Translations under genes and position numbers: made by a program
Part shown: one piece after another, positions 8,911-16,306 of the stretch
Layout: each line of letters opens with the position of its first letter
Position numbering within the stretch: position 1 is the first letter of the stretch
Notes under the pieces: model-generated
What the model was told of the DNA's origin: nothing
The model's input: only the letters and a program-made list of their open reading frames with translations
The model's database searches: none
DNA from: CAIVPM01 sp964615145
GTDB taxonomy: Bacteria > Bacteroidota > Bacteroidia > Chitinophagales > Chitinophagaceae
NCBI GenBank assembly: GCA_964615145.1
Contig: CAZTOP010000029.1
Coordinates: 1 to 38,374 of the forward strand
DNA: 38,374 bases
Reading direction: 5' to 3'

Positions 8911-10065
8911 ATGGATAAATACGATTACATCGTTTGCGGTGCCGGCTGTGCAGGTTTAACATTTTTATATGAAATTTTGTGCTATAAAAATTTGAAATCC
9001 AAAAGAATCCTAGTTATTGATACCTCTTTTAAAAATGAAAACGACAGAACCTGGTGTTTTTGGAATAATGACAAAAATCAGTACAACGAAATAATTAAGC
9101 ATAGTTGGGAATTCTTGAAATTTTCGACAACTACTTTTCAAAAAACATTATCGATCAACCCATATAAATATAATTTAATTAATAGTTTGGATTTTTACAA
9201 TCACATTTTTTTAAAAATTAAATCATATGACAACATTGAGATAAATTATGAAAAAATAACCTCTATTATTAACATAGACAATGGAGTAGAAGTAATAACT
9301 GAAAATGGAAAATATACTGCTGATTTTGCATTCAACTCAATCATCTTTAACAAAAAAACATTAAACACAAACAACAGTTTATTACAGCACTTTAAGGGAA
9401 TTGTAATTGAAACACAAAAAGAGTGTTTTAATCCATCAGAAGCTACATTTATGGATTTTTCAATTAGCCAACAAAATGGTACTAGCTTTATGTATGTATT
9501 ACCAACATCTAAAACTAAAGCATTAGTTGAATACACCCTATTCACAAAAAACATCTTAGAAACAGAGGAATACGACAAAGCACTTAAGGATTATATTCAG
9601 TATAAATTAGGTATTGTTGACTTCACCATTACCCATACAGAATTTGGGATTATTCCAATGACAGATTATGTCTTTCCAAAATATGAAGGTAATATAATAA
9701 ATTTAGGGACTGCAGCTGGTTGTGTAAAACCCAGCACGGGATTCGCTTTTAACTTTATTCAAAATCATACCAAACAAATTGCAGCATTACTTGCCAAACA
9801 AAAAAAACCAAACTTAAAAAGAACATTTAACGATAAAAAATTTCATTTGTACGATTCAGTTTTACTTGAAGTTTTGGTACAAAATAAAATGTCTGGGAGT
9901 AAAGTGTTTGAGAGTATTTTTAAAAAAAATCGTCCTCAGTTAGTCTTAAAATTTTTAGATAACAGAACGAATATTTGGGAAGATTTAAAAATTATGGCAA
10001 GTGTTCCTGCAAAGATTTTTTTACCTATAGCTTTGAAAAAAATATTTGCTATAAAAAATGTCTAA
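8911..10065 (+). CDS. crtY: Lycopene beta-cyclase (CrtY family flavoprotein)
   Basis: This enzyme closes the linear ends of lycopene into beta-ionone rings, giving beta-carotene type pigments. The 384-residue protein begins with a dinucleotide-binding fold (DYIVCGAGCAGLTF, residues 5-18). It then shows the family's conserved blocks in order: NDRTWCFW (44-51), FKGIVIET (161-168), FMDF (180-183), the loop FMYVLPTSKTKALVEYTLF in which Glu207 fits the catalytic acid of CrtY, EFGIIPM (244-250), and NLGTAAGCVKPSTGFAF (264-280). No crtB, crtI or crtZ is nearby, so the rest of the pathway must be elsewhere. The ATG lies 5 bases after a TTTG, so the transcript may be leaderless. Its stop codon lies inside the start of the next gene. 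Confidence 0.88.
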   Translation: MDKYDYIVCGAGCAGLTFLYEILCYKNLKSKRILVIDTSFKNENDRTWCFWNNDKNQYNEIIKHSWEFLKFSTTTFQKTLSINPYKYNLINSLDFYNHIFLKIKSYDNIEINYEKITSIINIDNGVEVITENGKYTADFAFNSIIFNKKTLNTNNSLLQHFKGIVIETQKECFNPSEATFMDFSISQQNGTSFMYVLPTSKTKALVEYTLFTKNILETEEYDKALKDYIQYKLGIVDFTITHTEFGIIPMTDYVFPKYEGNIINLGTAAGCVKPSTGFAFNFIQNHTKQIAALLAKQKKPNLKRTFNDKKFHLYDSVLLEVLVQNKMSGSKVFESIFKKNRPQLVLKFLDNRTNIWEDLKIMASVPAKIFLPIALKKIFAIKNV

Positions 10066-10996
10066 AATACTAACACTTACCCTCAATCCTAGTATTGACA
10101 AAACAATATGGGTAGATAAACTAATTCCAGATAAAAAATTAAAAGGGAAGCATCCCGAAGACGAACCAGGTGGTGGAGGCATCAATGTTTCAAGGGCTAT
10201 CAAACTGCTCGGAGGTAAAAGCCGTGCAATCTTTCTTAATGGTGGCTATACAGGCAATTATTTTTTAGACTTAGTAAATGATGAAAATATAGTATATGCC
10301 GAGTCTCGTATATCAGCAAACACCAGAACCAATCTAATGTTAATAGATGAAAGTACCCTTTTTGAATATAGAATTGGAATGGAAGGCCCAACAGTTACTG
10401 CATCAGAGGTTGAAAATATTTTACACATTATTAAGCAACAATCAAATTACAATTTTTTTATTGCAAGTGGTAGTTTGCCATTAGGCATTTCAGACGATAT
10501 TTATGCCGAAATAGCTGCTATTGTTGAGTTTCAAAATGGAAAATTTATATTAGACACCTCGGGTATTGCACTACAAAAAGCGGTAGAACAAAAGATTTTT
10601 TTACTAAAACCAAACTTAAACGAACTGAGTTTGCTTTGTGGTATTAGTGAAAATGCAGCCATTGATGATATTATTCAATCAGTGAAAAAGCTATTACATA
10701 AAATACAATGCACGGTAATAGTTGTTTCATTGGGTGCTAGTGGAGCCATATTGGTTACAAAAACTGAAACACATCATATAACTCCACCAAAAGTCGAAGT
10801 TAAAAGTACAGTAGGTGCAGGAGATTCAATGGTTGCAGGCATGACTATAGCATTGTCAAAAAAATTATCTTGGAAAGAGGTACTGCAATATGGAATTGCT
10901 TGTGGCAGTGCAGCAACGCTTAACAGCGGTAGAGGCTTGTGTAATCCAAGAGATGTGGAAAGATTATACCAAGAAATCAGAAGCAACAATTCATAA
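10058..10996 (+). CDS. pfkB: PfkB-type 6-phosphofructokinase (phosphofructokinase II-like)
   Basis: This is a ribokinase-family sugar-phosphate kinase, probably converting fructose 6-phosphate to fructose 1,6-bisphosphate in glycolysis. The 312 residues resemble E. coli PfkB closely along the whole length: LTLNPSIDKTIW at the N-terminus, EPGGGGINVSRAIKLLGG (36-53), IASGSLPLG, KPNLNELS, and the ATP/catalytic motif STVGAGDSM (250-258) with Asp256 as the expected base. The end, GSAATLNSGRGLCNPRD, also matches. Related 1-phosphofructokinases or tagatose-6-phosphate kinases remain possible, but the PfkB likeness is stronger. Its ATG overlaps the last 8 bases of crtY, which suggests translational coupling. 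Confidence 0.85.
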   Translation: MSKILTLTLNPSIDKTIWVDKLIPDKKLKGKHPEDEPGGGGINVSRAIKLLGGKSRAIFLNGGYTGNYFLDLVNDENIVYAESRISANTRTNLMLIDESTLFEYRIGMEGPTVTASEVENILHIIKQQSNYNFFIASGSLPLGISDDIYAEIAAIVEFQNGKFILDTSGIALQKAVEQKIFLLKPNLNELSLLCGISENAAIDDIIQSVKKLLHKIQCTVIVVSLGASGAILVTKTETHHITPPKVEVKSTVGAGDSMVAGMTIALSKKLSWKEVLQYGIACGSAATLNSGRGLCNPRDVERLYQEIRSNNS

Positions 10997-11033
10997 TATC
11001 AATAACATCCATACCTTTTATCTTCGCGGCATT

Positions 11034-12245
11034 ATGCAGCAATTAACCAACCAACAATTAATCCAAGCAGCACAGCAATTTGGAACTCCACTCTACGTGT
11101 ATCATACAGAAAAAATCACTGAGCAGTATAAAACGCTAAAAACAGCATTTAACAAATCCAATACAAAAATATTTTATGCATGCAAAGCCCTTACAAACGT
11201 TAATATTTTAAAACATATAAATAGTATTGGTGCTAATATTGATTGTAGTAGTATTAATGAAGTAAAATTGGCTTTTGTTGCTGGTTTTAAAGCATCGGAT
11301 ATTTTATATACCAGCAATGGAATTAGCTTTTCCGAAATTGAAGAAGTAAAAAATTTTGGCGTAAATATTACAATTGATAGCCTCTCGAATCTTGAAAAAT
11401 TTGGCAATAAATTCGGCAGCTCCTATCCAGTTAACATAAGAATAAGACCCAATATTATGGGTGGCGGAAATTTGCAAATTTCCACAGGCCACGATGAAAG
11501 TAAATTTGGCATTCCAATTACACAATTGAATCAAATATTACACATTGTACAAAAAACAAATCTCAATATTTCAGGACTTCATATACACACAGGAAGCGAC
11601 ATAAGCGATATTGATATTTTTATAAAAGGTATCGAAGTCTTATTCGATATTTTACATTATTTCCCCAACTTAAAATATATTGACTTAGGCAGTGGTTTTA
11701 AAGTAAAATATAAAGTTGATGATAAGCCTACAAATATTGATGAATTGGCTCGAAAAATTTACGAAGATTTCGACAATCATCCAGCTGCTAAAAACTTAGA
11801 AATCTGGCTTGAACCCGGAAAGTTTTTAGTAAGCGAATCTGGCTACTTTATTACTCAGGTAGATATCATCAAACATAATGAAGAAGCTACTTTTCTTGGT
11901 ATTAATAGTGGTTTTAATCATTTAATTCGTCCTATGTTTTATGGCTCTTATCACAACATAAAAAATATCAGCAACCCTAATGGTTCAGAAAAAGAATATG
12001 CAGTAGTTGGCAACCTTTGCGAAACAGATACTTTTGCTTGGGAACGAAAAATTCAAGAAACAAAAGAAGGAGATTATCTATGTTTTTACAATGCGGGTGC
12101 TTATGGTTTTGAAATGAGTAGCAACTTTAACAGTCGCTTAAAACCAGCCGAAGTAATGTTTAAAAATAATGAACCATATTTGATACGTGAAAGAGACAAT
12201 TTTGAAGACCTACTTCACAAACAAATTACAATACAACAATTTTAG
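11034..12245 (+). CDS. lysA: Diaminopimelate decarboxylase
   Basis: LysA is the last enzyme of lysine synthesis: a PLP enzyme that decarboxylates meso-diaminopimelate. Translation from ATG 11034 gives 403 residues. The frame is open back to 10890, but that part lies inside pfkB, and the protein family begins near QAAQQFGTPLYVYH, so the shorter start is chosen. Fold-type III alanine-racemase-like barrel: PLP Lys51 in FYACKALTN, GLHIHTGS (181-187), LGSGF, and EPGKFLVSESG (260-270). The C-terminal beta domain has Cys329-Glu330 in GNLCETDTFA (the partner-subunit Cys) and GAYGFEMSSNFN with Tyr357. It follows pfkB by 37 bases. Related carboxynorspermidine decarboxylases lack this motif pattern, so the call is firm. 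Confidence 0.95.
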   Translation: MQQLTNQQLIQAAQQFGTPLYVYHTEKITEQYKTLKTAFNKSNTKIFYACKALTNVNILKHINSIGANIDCSSINEVKLAFVAGFKASDILYTSNGISFSEIEEVKNFGVNITIDSLSNLEKFGNKFGSSYPVNIRIRPNIMGGGNLQISTGHDESKFGIPITQLNQILHIVQKTNLNISGLHIHTGSDISDIDIFIKGIEVLFDILHYFPNLKYIDLGSGFKVKYKVDDKPTNIDELARKIYEDFDNHPAAKNLEIWLEPGKFLVSESGYFITQVDIIKHNEEATFLGINSGFNHLIRPMFYGSYHNIKNISNPNGSEKEYAVVGNLCETDTFAWERKIQETKEGDYLCFYNAGAYGFEMSSNFNSRLKPAEVMFKNNEPYLIRERDNFEDLLHKQITIQQF

Positions 12246-12275
12246 ATTTACTATTTATTAAGAGAAACGGGAGCA

Positions 12276-13058
12276 ATGATTGAAATAAAAAACATAAAAA
12301 AAACCTTTGGCGATAAAACAATTTTGCAAGACATTTCTGCTGTTTTAAAAACAGGCAAATGCAATTTAATTATCGGAACCAGTGGTAGTGGGAAAACCGT
12401 TTTAACTAAATGTATGGTTGGGTTGTTTCAACCAGATCAAGGCGAAATTTTATATGATGGCATTAACATGCTATTGATGAATGATGATGAACGCAAATCA
12501 CTTCGACAACAAATTGGAATGCTGTTTCAAGGGTCTGCATTATTTGATAGTATGACAGTTGAAGAAAATATTAAGTTCCCTTTGGATATGTTTACAGATT
12601 GGTCATTAACAAAAAAAATGGATCGTGTTAATGAAGTATTACACCGTGTAAATTTAAAAGATGCCAATAAAAAATATCCTGCAGAAATTAGTGGCGGAAT
12701 GAAAAAAAGAGTTGGTATTGCAAGAGCAATTGTACTCAATCCAAAATATCTTTTCTGCGATGAACCCAATAGCGGCTTAGACCCTCAAACCTCTTTACTT
12801 ATTGACAAACTTATCAGAGAAATAACAACAGAATTTAATATTACAACCATTGTTATTACCCATGACATGAATAGCGTTATGGAAATTGGCGACAACATCG
12901 TTTATCTACATCAAGGTAAAAAACAATGGGAAGGAAACAATAAAGAAATCATTTTCAGTAAAGATGAATTACTAAACAATTTCATTTTTGCATCAGAATT
13001 TTTGCAAGATGCAAAAGCTATGAGAATGATGGAATCTGAAGGAAAAATAAAAACATAA
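12276..13058 (+). CDS. mlaF: MlaF-like ABC transporter ATP-binding protein (lipid transport)
   Basis: This is the cytoplasmic ATPase of an Mla-type phospholipid (or related lipid) transporter of the cell envelope. The 260 residues have Walker A GTSGSGKT (34-41), a Q-loop in QQIGMLFQGSALFDSMTV, signature ISGGMKKRVGIARAI (138-152), Walker B YLFCDEP (158-164) followed by NSGLDP, and the switch His196 in ITHDMNS. The LFQGSALFDSMTVEEN and SGGMKKRVGIARA blocks are characteristic of the MlaF/Ttg2A group rather than generic importers. The permease (MlaE) and MCE-domain (MlaD) partners usually encoded next to it are not in this window. A purine-rich GGGAG lies 5 bases before the ATG, an unusually clear ribosome-binding site for this locus. 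The gene starts 30 bases after lysA. Confidence 0.88.
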   Translation: MIEIKNIKKTFGDKTILQDISAVLKTGKCNLIIGTSGSGKTVLTKCMVGLFQPDQGEILYDGINMLLMNDDERKSLRQQIGMLFQGSALFDSMTVEENIKFPLDMFTDWSLTKKMDRVNEVLHRVNLKDANKKYPAEISGGMKKRVGIARAIVLNPKYLFCDEPNSGLDPQTSLLIDKLIREITTEFNITTIVITHDMNSVMEIGDNIVYLHQGKKQWEGNNKEIIFSKDELLNNFIFASEFLQDAKAMRMMESEGKIKT

Positions 13059-13087
13059 AATTAATTTTATAATTATAAATAACTTAA

Positions 13088-13672
13088 ATGAAACGTATAT
13101 TATCATTCATTTTCATTCTACTTCCAGCAATTGCATTTTTGCAACCTTCAAAAGATAAAGACGCCCCTTATTTTAAAAATAATGGATATCCAGATATTAA
13201 ACTTTTATTAACTGACAGCTCTACCATTTTTACAAAAATAGATTTGCCAAAAGATAAAACAGTTGTTCTTATTTTCTTTTCACCAGACTGTGAACATTGC
13301 CAGCACACAATTAAAGAAATGCTTCCTAAAATGGATAGTCTTTCTAATCTTTTTATGGTTTGGAATGGCCCAAGCTATCTTCCCCTAGAACAAGTAAAAG
13401 AATTTTATACTCACTATCATTTAGCTGATTACGGCAACATTGTTATGGGCAAAGAAATGAGTTATTTTATGCCTTTGCATTATAGAATTGAAATTACTCC
13501 TTACGCTGCTATTTATAAAAATGGAAAGTTTTTTACCGAGTTTAGAAAAGGAATTGAGTTGGAGGATTTAATAGCCATAGCTAATAACACCTATGTTATT
13601 CCTCCTATTGTAACAGAAACAACTCCTGAAAAAAAGAATATGAAGAAAGCAAAGAAAAAATCAAAAAAATAA
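13088..13672 (+). CDS. Exported thioredoxin-fold (redoxin/TlpA-like) protein
   Basis: The 194-residue product has a cleavable-looking N-terminal hydrophobic segment (residues 3-18) and then a thioredoxin-like fold. The redox motif is CEHC (Cys68-Cys71) after VVLIFFSPD, and a cis-proline site fits ITPYAAIYKNG. It is likely a periplasmic thiol-disulfide oxidoreductase acting on envelope proteins; the substrate is unknown. The C-terminus is a Lys-rich tail (KKNMKKAKKKSKK) beyond the fold, which is unusual for the family and may contact membranes or nucleic acid, or may simply be disordered. The gene begins 29 bases after mlaF and probably shares its transcript. Confidence 0.82.
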   Translation: MKRILSFIFILLPAIAFLQPSKDKDAPYFKNNGYPDIKLLLTDSSTIFTKIDLPKDKTVVLIFFSPDCEHCQHTIKEMLPKMDSLSNLFMVWNGPSYLPLEQVKEFYTHYHLADYGNIVMGKEMSYFMPLHYRIEITPYAAIYKNGKFFTEFRKGIELEDLIAIANNTYVIPPIVTETTPEKKNMKKAKKKSKK

Positions 13673-13692
13673 AAAAGCTTACCATTTGCTTG

Positions 13693-13700
13693 TAGTTTTG
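13693..13700 (+). promoter_or_regulatory. -7 promoter element for mdh
   Basis: TAGTTTTG matches the Bacteroidota -7 consensus exactly and lies 40 bases before the mdh ATG. No TTG is present at -33. It suggests mdh can be transcribed apart from the upstream genes. Confidence 0.45.
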
Positions 13701-13740
13701 CAACGCAAAAATTATTCTCTTAAACCATAAAACATTTTCA

Positions 13741-14670
13741 ATGAAAATTACAGTAGTAGGTGCAGGTGCAGTAGGTGCAACTTGTGCCGATAACATTGCT
13801 CGCAAAGAACTTGCAACAGAATTAGTATTACTTGACATCAAGGAAGGCATTGCTGAAGGCAAAGCTCAGGATATGATGCAAACTGCAGCATTACTTGGTT
13901 TTGATACAAAAATTGTTGGCAGTACAAATGATTACAGCAAAACTGCAAACAGCGATGTAGTAGTTATTACAAGCGGTTTGCCACGTAAACCAGGCATGAC
14001 ACGTGAAGAATTAATTGGTGTAAATGCTGGCATTGTAAAAAGTGTTTGTGAAAATATTTTAAAATATTCTCCCAATACTATTATTGTTGTTATCAGTAAT
14101 CCAATGGACACAATGACTTACTTGGCATTGCAATCAACTGGATTGCCAAAGAATAGAATTATAGGAATGGGAGGTGCTCTAGATTCAGCTCGTTTTAAAT
14201 ATCAATTATCAACTACTTTAGGTTGCAGCCCTAGAGATTTGAATGCAGCAGTAATTGGTGGGCATGGTGATACAACTATGATTCCACTAATTCGTTTTGC
14301 AACTTGGAACAGTGTTCCTGTTTCATCTTTATTAAGTGCAGATCAACAAAAGCAAATTGTTGCTGACACAATGGTGGGTGGTGCAACACTTACTAAACTA
14401 ATTGGTACATCTGCTTGGTATGCACCAGGTGCAGCAGGTGCAGCTGTTGTTGAAAGTATTGTTCGTGATCAAAAAAAACAAATTACTTGTTGTGTAGCCC
14501 TAGATGGTGAATATGGTCAAAAAGATATTTGTCTTGGAGTGCCTGTAACTATTGGCAGAAATGGTTGGGAAAAAATTGTAAACTTTGATTTAAACGAACA
14601 AGAAAAAGAGCTATTCAGCAAATCAGCAGATGCTGTAAGAAGCATGAATGATGTATTAAAAACTTTATAA
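13741..14670 (+). CDS. mdh: Malate dehydrogenase (NAD-dependent, TCA cycle)
   Basis: Oxidises malate to oxaloacetate in the cytoplasm. The 309-residue length is normal for the LDH-like bacterial MDH group. Visible sites: NAD-binding GAGAVG (7-12) with Asp32 selecting NAD; the substrate loop GLPRKPGMTREEL with Arg82 and Arg88, where lactate dehydrogenases have Gln at the specificity position; NPMD (120-123); the Asp148-Ser-Ala-Arg151 block; and catalytic His175 in GGHGDT. Lactate dehydrogenase is therefore excluded. The gene stands 68 bases after the thioredoxin-fold gene, has its own -7 element, and is followed by a strong terminator. Confidence 0.97.
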   Translation: MKITVVGAGAVGATCADNIARKELATELVLLDIKEGIAEGKAQDMMQTAALLGFDTKIVGSTNDYSKTANSDVVVITSGLPRKPGMTREELIGVNAGIVKSVCENILKYSPNTIIVVISNPMDTMTYLALQSTGLPKNRIIGMGGALDSARFKYQLSTTLGCSPRDLNAAVIGGHGDTTMIPLIRFATWNSVPVSSLLSADQQKQIVADTMVGGATLTKLIGTSAWYAPGAAGAAVVESIVRDQKKQITCCVALDGEYGQKDICLGVPVTIGRNGWEKIVNFDLNEQEKELFSKSADAVRSMNDVLKTL

Positions 14671-14696
14671 ATCTTTTAATTAGTCAAGCAAAATTA

Positions 14697-14755
14697 AACA
14701 GATATAATAGATTCTTTATAATCTTAGCTCAATTGTGTAGAGAATAATATCTGTT
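14697..14755 (+). repeat. Long imperfect inverted repeat downstream of mdh
   Basis: AACAGATAT (14697-14705) pairs perfectly with ATATCTGTT (14747-14755), and further imperfect pairing is possible inside. It is followed by TTATTTTG. It may stabilise the mdh mRNA 3' end or belong to a small RNA; nothing in the sequence decides between these. Confidence 0.4.
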
Positions 14756-14780
14756 TATTTTGATTGAATACTTTATAAAT

Positions 14781-14822
14781 AAAAAGGCTACCTTATTACT
14801 TTTGTTTAAGGCAGCCTTTTTT
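14781..14822 (+). terminator. Rho-independent terminator of the mdh transcript
   Basis: AAAAAGGCTACCTTA pairs with TAAGGCAGCCTTTTT with one mismatch around a short AT loop, and a T-rich tail follows. It lies about 110 bases after the mdh stop. Confidence 0.85.
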
Positions 14823-14910
14823 ATTTTTTCTTATATAAGTTTATACTACATAAATTCATACTAGTTTTTTAACAAATTTATTACCCAATATCTTGTTCAA
14901 AATATTACAT

Positions 14911-14942
14911 AAATAAAAAAGCTGCCCATTTAAGGCAGCTTA
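14911..14942 (-). terminator. Rho-independent terminator of the bamA-skp-skp transcript
   Basis: AAGCTGCC (14919-14926) and GGCAGCTT (14934-14941) form an 8-bp perfect stem with a 7-base loop. On the minus strand it is followed by a run of T residues. It lies about 24 bases after the stop of the 14966-15601 gene and faces the mdh terminator. Confidence 0.85.
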
Positions 14943-14965
14943 AATAATATTGTTCAGAAAATAAA

Positions 14966-15601
14966 TTAGTTTTTTCCACTAGCTTTAACCTGCTTTGCAC
15001 CTGGTGGCAACATGGGTTTGGGTGCTGGTTGTGCAGGACCATTTGTAGTTGAAATTCCTGCAGCGTGAATAGCTTCCGTTACTTCTTTTGGTAAGGGAAT
15101 TTTTAAGGCTGCCAACACTCTTAATGCAATATCATTAGGATTTTCTGCGTGTACCACTTCTGTAGATTTGAATACGTGTGTGTATTTTTGTTCCTTAATT
15201 ACGCTTTCTAAAACAGCATAAACCTTTTGACGAAATGGCTTTAACAACTCTTCTTGTTTTCCTTGTAAAACCTCTTGCTGGTATTGCTGCCAGTTTTGTA
15301 ATTTATAATATTTCTGAGCAGCTTCTTTTTGCAATACTGATTTTAAACTAGCTGTTAATTTGGTAGAATCTTTTAACAAACTATCTAGTCTTTTTAAATC
15401 GTCCATTAAACCATCTCTCTCTGTTGCTAGTGAGTCTGCAGCAAAACTTTGTAATGCTGTATCAATTTTTCCAATGCCTGGCATTAGTGCTAAAACTGCT
15501 TGCTCGTCAAAAAAACCAATTTTTACTTGTTGTGCTTGTACGGTATTTGCGATAAATAAACTAGCTGCAAATGCAACACATAATGTAAGTACTTTTTTCA
15601 T
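14966..15601 (-). CDS. OmpH/Skp-family periplasmic chaperone (second paralogue, Pro-rich tail)
   Basis: Skp-like proteins hold unfolded outer-membrane proteins in the periplasm and hand them to BamA. The 211-residue product has a signal peptide (1-23, ending VQAQ), the family start VKIGFFDEQAVLALMPG, a long charged helical hairpin (about 50-140, Leu, Lys, Gln and Glu rich), and a return strand YTHVFKSTEVVHAENPNDI. A Pro- and Gly-rich tail (about 185-211, with PAQPAPKPMLPPGAK) extends past the usual fold. It is the last gene of the bamA-skp-skp cluster, about 100 bases behind the first paralogue. That gap has T-rich and CCC-bearing stretches but no certain promoter. Confidence 0.9.
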   Translation of the reverse strand: MKKVLTLCVAFAASLFIANTVQAQQVKIGFFDEQAVLALMPGIGKIDTALQSFAADSLATERDGLMDDLKRLDSLLKDSTKLTASLKSVLQKEAAQKYYKLQNWQQYQQEVLQGKQEELLKPFRQKVYAVLESVIKEQKYTHVFKSTEVVHAENPNDIALRVLAALKIPLPKEVTEAIHAAGISTTNGPAQPAPKPMLPPGAKQVKASGKN

Positions 15602-15703
15602 TTTTCTTTGCCCTAACCCACAAAGGGAATTTTTTGGGGTTTGTTTTTTTAATTGTTAATTATTGTTTTTTGAAGTTAATGTCTATATAAAAAAATTTCA
15701 GTG

Positions 15704-16213
15704 TTAATTGTTTACCCTTAATTCTCTTAACACTTCTTCACTCTTATCTAATTTTGGGTCGGCAAATATAACTGTAATGCCTTCACTTTTATCTAATACA
15801 AAATCCCAACCTTTAGCTACTGCAAGTTTTTGAATAGCGTTGAATACTTTATCTTGTATGGGTTTTACCAATTTTTGACGTTCTTTAAATAAATCTCCCT
15901 CATAACCAAAACGTTTTTTTTGCAAGTCTCTTATATCTTTTTCTTTATTAAACAATTCTGCTTCTCTTTTCTTTTTCAACTCCTCAGTAAGCATATATTG
16001 CTCAGCATCATAATTTTTATACATTTTGTCCAACTCAGCTTGCATATCATCCAATTCTTTTTGCCATTGGTCTGCAGTTATTTGAATCTTTTTATCTGCA
16101 TCCTTATACTCCTTCAATTTATCTAAAATGTATTTAGTGTCAATTACTGCATAACGTTGTGCAGTAACAGAAATTGATGTTACTAGAAGAATTGCTAAAA
16201 GTATTTTTTTCAT
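15704..16213 (-). CDS. OmpH/Skp-family periplasmic chaperone (first paralogue)
   Basis: This 169-residue Skp/OmpH protein starts at ATG 16213. An in-frame TTG farther upstream (16300) is rejected because the signal peptide MKKILLAILLVTSISVTAQ begins at the ATG. After it come YAVIDTKYILDKLKEYKDAD, a long charged coiled-coil hairpin (about 40-125, including DDMQAELDKMYKNYDAEQ), and the closing strands GWDFVLDKSEGITVIFADP. It is expected to form a trimer that cradles unfolded outer-membrane proteins. It lies about 90 bases downstream of bamA, in the order bamA-ompH-ompH common in Bacteroidota. Confidence 0.93.
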   Translation of the reverse strand: MKKILLAILLVTSISVTAQRYAVIDTKYILDKLKEYKDADKKIQITADQWQKELDDMQAELDKMYKNYDAEQYMLTEELKKKREAELFNKEKDIRDLQKKRFGYEGDLFKERQKLVKPIQDKVFNAIQKLAVAKGWDFVLDKSEGITVIFADPKLDKSEEVLRELRVNN

Positions 16214-16306
16214 ACTGTTTAATTTTTGTTTTACGCAAAGCTTAAATGAAGCAAAAACGCAAATATTATTATATGTAAATCTAAAATCAACAAATCGCAA
16301 ACTGAA

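Noticed and set aside
10890..11033. Upstream 48-codon extension of lysA inside pfkB
   Set aside because: It overlaps the pfkB coding sequence in another frame and the LysA family starts at the ATG at 11034.
13741..14670. Lactate dehydrogenase as the product
   Set aside because: Arg82 in the RKPGM loop is the malate-specific residue; lactate dehydrogenases have Gln at the discriminating position.
16214..16300. TTG-initiated 29-residue extension of the first skp gene
   Set aside because: It would bury the clean signal peptide that starts at ATG 16213.
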